Part shown: piece after piece, positions 12,380 to 13,177 of the stretch
How positions within the stretch are numbered: position 1 is the first letter of the stretch
Layout: every line of letters starts with the position of its first letter
Origin: Burkholderiales bacterium
GTDB taxonomy: Bacteria; Pseudomonadota; Gammaproteobacteria; Burkholderiales; SG8-39
Direction: 5' to 3'
Length of the DNA stretch: 13,177 nucleotides
Assembly (NCBI GenBank): GCA_025929745.1
Contig: JAICPQ010000044.1
Span: 1-13,177, forward strand
Position numbers and translations under genes: made by a program
Notes under the pieces: generated by a model
The model's database searches: none
What the model was told of the DNA's origin: nothing
The model's input: the letters and a program-made list of their open reading frames with translations, nothing else

Positions 12380-13177
12380 CGACGCCTATCGAGCGCATCC
12401 GCGCCTACCACCGCGAACTGACGGAGATCCGGCGCGACCTGCACGCGCATCCGGAGCTTTCCTTTACCGAGCAGCGCACTTCCGGCGTGGTGGCGCAATA
12501 CCTGCACCAGCTTGGCGTCGAAACCCACACGGGACTCGCGAAGACCGGCGTCGTAGGCGTGATCCCCGGCAAGAAGAACGGCGGCCGCGCGATCGCGCTG
12601 CGTGCCGACATGGATTGCCTGCCGATGCACGAGCAGAATAGCTTTCCTCACAAATCAAAATATGAAGGCCGGATGCACGCGTGCGGGCATGACGGCCATA
12701 CCACCATGCTGCTCGGTGCGGCGCGCTACCTGGCCGAGACCCGCAACTTCTCGGGCACCGCCTACATGGTCTTCCAGCCAGCCGAGGAAGGCGGCGGCGG
12801 CGGCGAGGTCATGGTGAAGGAAGGGCTCTTCGAGCGCTTCCCGGCCGACGAGGTGTATGCCGTGCACAACTGGCCGGGACTCCCTGCCGGACAGATGGCG
12901 GTGCGTGCCGGTCCGGTCATGGCGGCCACTGACGAAGTGCAGATCACGCTGCGCGGGCGTGGCGGTCATGGCGCCATGCCGCAACTGGTCGTTGATCCTG
13001 TCGTCGCCGCGGCGCAAGTGATTTCCGCGCTGCAGACGATCGCAAGCCGCAACGTTAGTCCGCTCGACTCCGTAGTGGTGAGCATCTGCTCCATGCAGAC
13101 GAGCCAGCTCGGCGCCTTCAACGTGATCCCCGAGCACGTGCGGCTTGTCGGCACGGTACGCAGCTTCCGACCCGAAA
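12376..13177 (+). CDS. M20-family amidohydrolase (hippurate hydrolase/aminoacylase type), 3' end outside window
   Basis: This gene is open to the right edge: 267 complete codons plus one base. It encodes a cytosolic metal-dependent amidohydrolase of the M20D/HipO-like group, which cleaves N-acyl amino acids or similar amides. The start MTTPIERIRAYHRELTEIRR leads into DLHAHPELSFTE, the standard N-terminus. Predicted metal ligands are C103, H105 and H108 in HACGHDGH, E137/E138 in FQPAEEGG and H164 in AVHNWPG. The dimerisation (lid) domain begins with TLRGRGGHGAMPQ at about residue 193. The C-terminal fifth to third of a typical 380-400-residue enzyme lies beyond the window. The start ATG overlaps the permease stop (12377-12379), so the two are probably translated together; uptake and hydrolysis of one substrate is the natural inference. 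Substrate cannot be set from sequence. Confidence 0.93.
   Translation, partial: MTTPIERIRAYHRELTEIRRDLHAHPELSFTEQRTSGVVAQYLHQLGVETHTGLAKTGVVGVIPGKKNGGRAIALRADMDCLPMHEQNSFPHKSKYEGRMHACGHDGHTTMLLGAARYLAETRNFSGTAYMVFQPAEEGGGGGEVMVKEGLFERFPADEVYAVHNWPGLPAGQMAVRAGPVMAATDEVQITLRGRGGHGAMPQLVVDPVVAAAQVISALQTIASRNVSPLDSVVVSICSMQTSQLGAFNVIPEHVRLVGTVRSFRPE

Overview
The window is GC-rich, gene-dense chromosomal DNA that looks betaproteobacterial. This is inferred from gene order and protein resemblance, not from a search. The main clues are a CPA2 antiporter gene divergent from kdsD, an unbroken kdsD-kdsC-lptC-lptA-lptB-rpoN-hpf-ptsN run, and hprK sitting between ptsN and rapZ. Most of the DNA is conserved core genome. 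I see no insertion sequence, prophage, CRISPR array, rRNA or tRNA.

Layout: (1) 1-405 is the 3' end of a pilin-like gene, convergent with a three-base gap to (2) a minus-strand KefB/KefC-type cation:proton antiporter (409-2358). (3) A 19-bp divergent gap leads into a plus-strand run from 2378 to 10177. It contains kdsD, kdsC, lptC, lptA, lptB, rpoN, hpf, ptsN, hprK, rapZ and a LON-substrate-binding-domain gene. Almost every junction is a 4-bp stop/start overlap; the exceptions are lptB-rpoN (13-bp gap), ptsN-hprK (32-bp overlap) and rapZ-LON (start uncertain). (4) 10178-10431 is the only sizeable gene-free stretch. It holds several hairpins, one of which looks like a Rho-independent terminator. 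(5) mutY lies on the minus strand (10432-11388). A second 19-bp divergent gap separates it from (6) a DppB-like ABC permease (11408-12379) that overlaps an M20-type amidohydrolase running off the right edge (12376-13177).

How the genes work together: KdsD and KdsC make Kdo precursors for the lipopolysaccharide inner core. LptC, LptA and LptB belong to the machine that carries finished lipopolysaccharide to the outer membrane. The second half of the run is a regulatory block: sigma-54, a ribosome hibernation factor, the EIIA-Ntr phosphocarrier, HPr kinase/phosphorylase and the RNA-binding adaptor RapZ, which controls amino-sugar supply in enterobacteria. The permease/amidohydrolase pair suggests uptake and hydrolysis of N-acylated amino acids or peptides, which is an inference.

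I did not find a clearly new biological system. The points most worth a second look are a probable CTG start for rapZ, the missing canonical start at the expected place in the LON-domain gene, two divergent gene pairs with identical 19-bp spacing and -10-like elements, a compact MutY with an altered Fe-S cysteine spacing, a small duplication in the KdsD linker, and the hairpin-rich gap before mutY.
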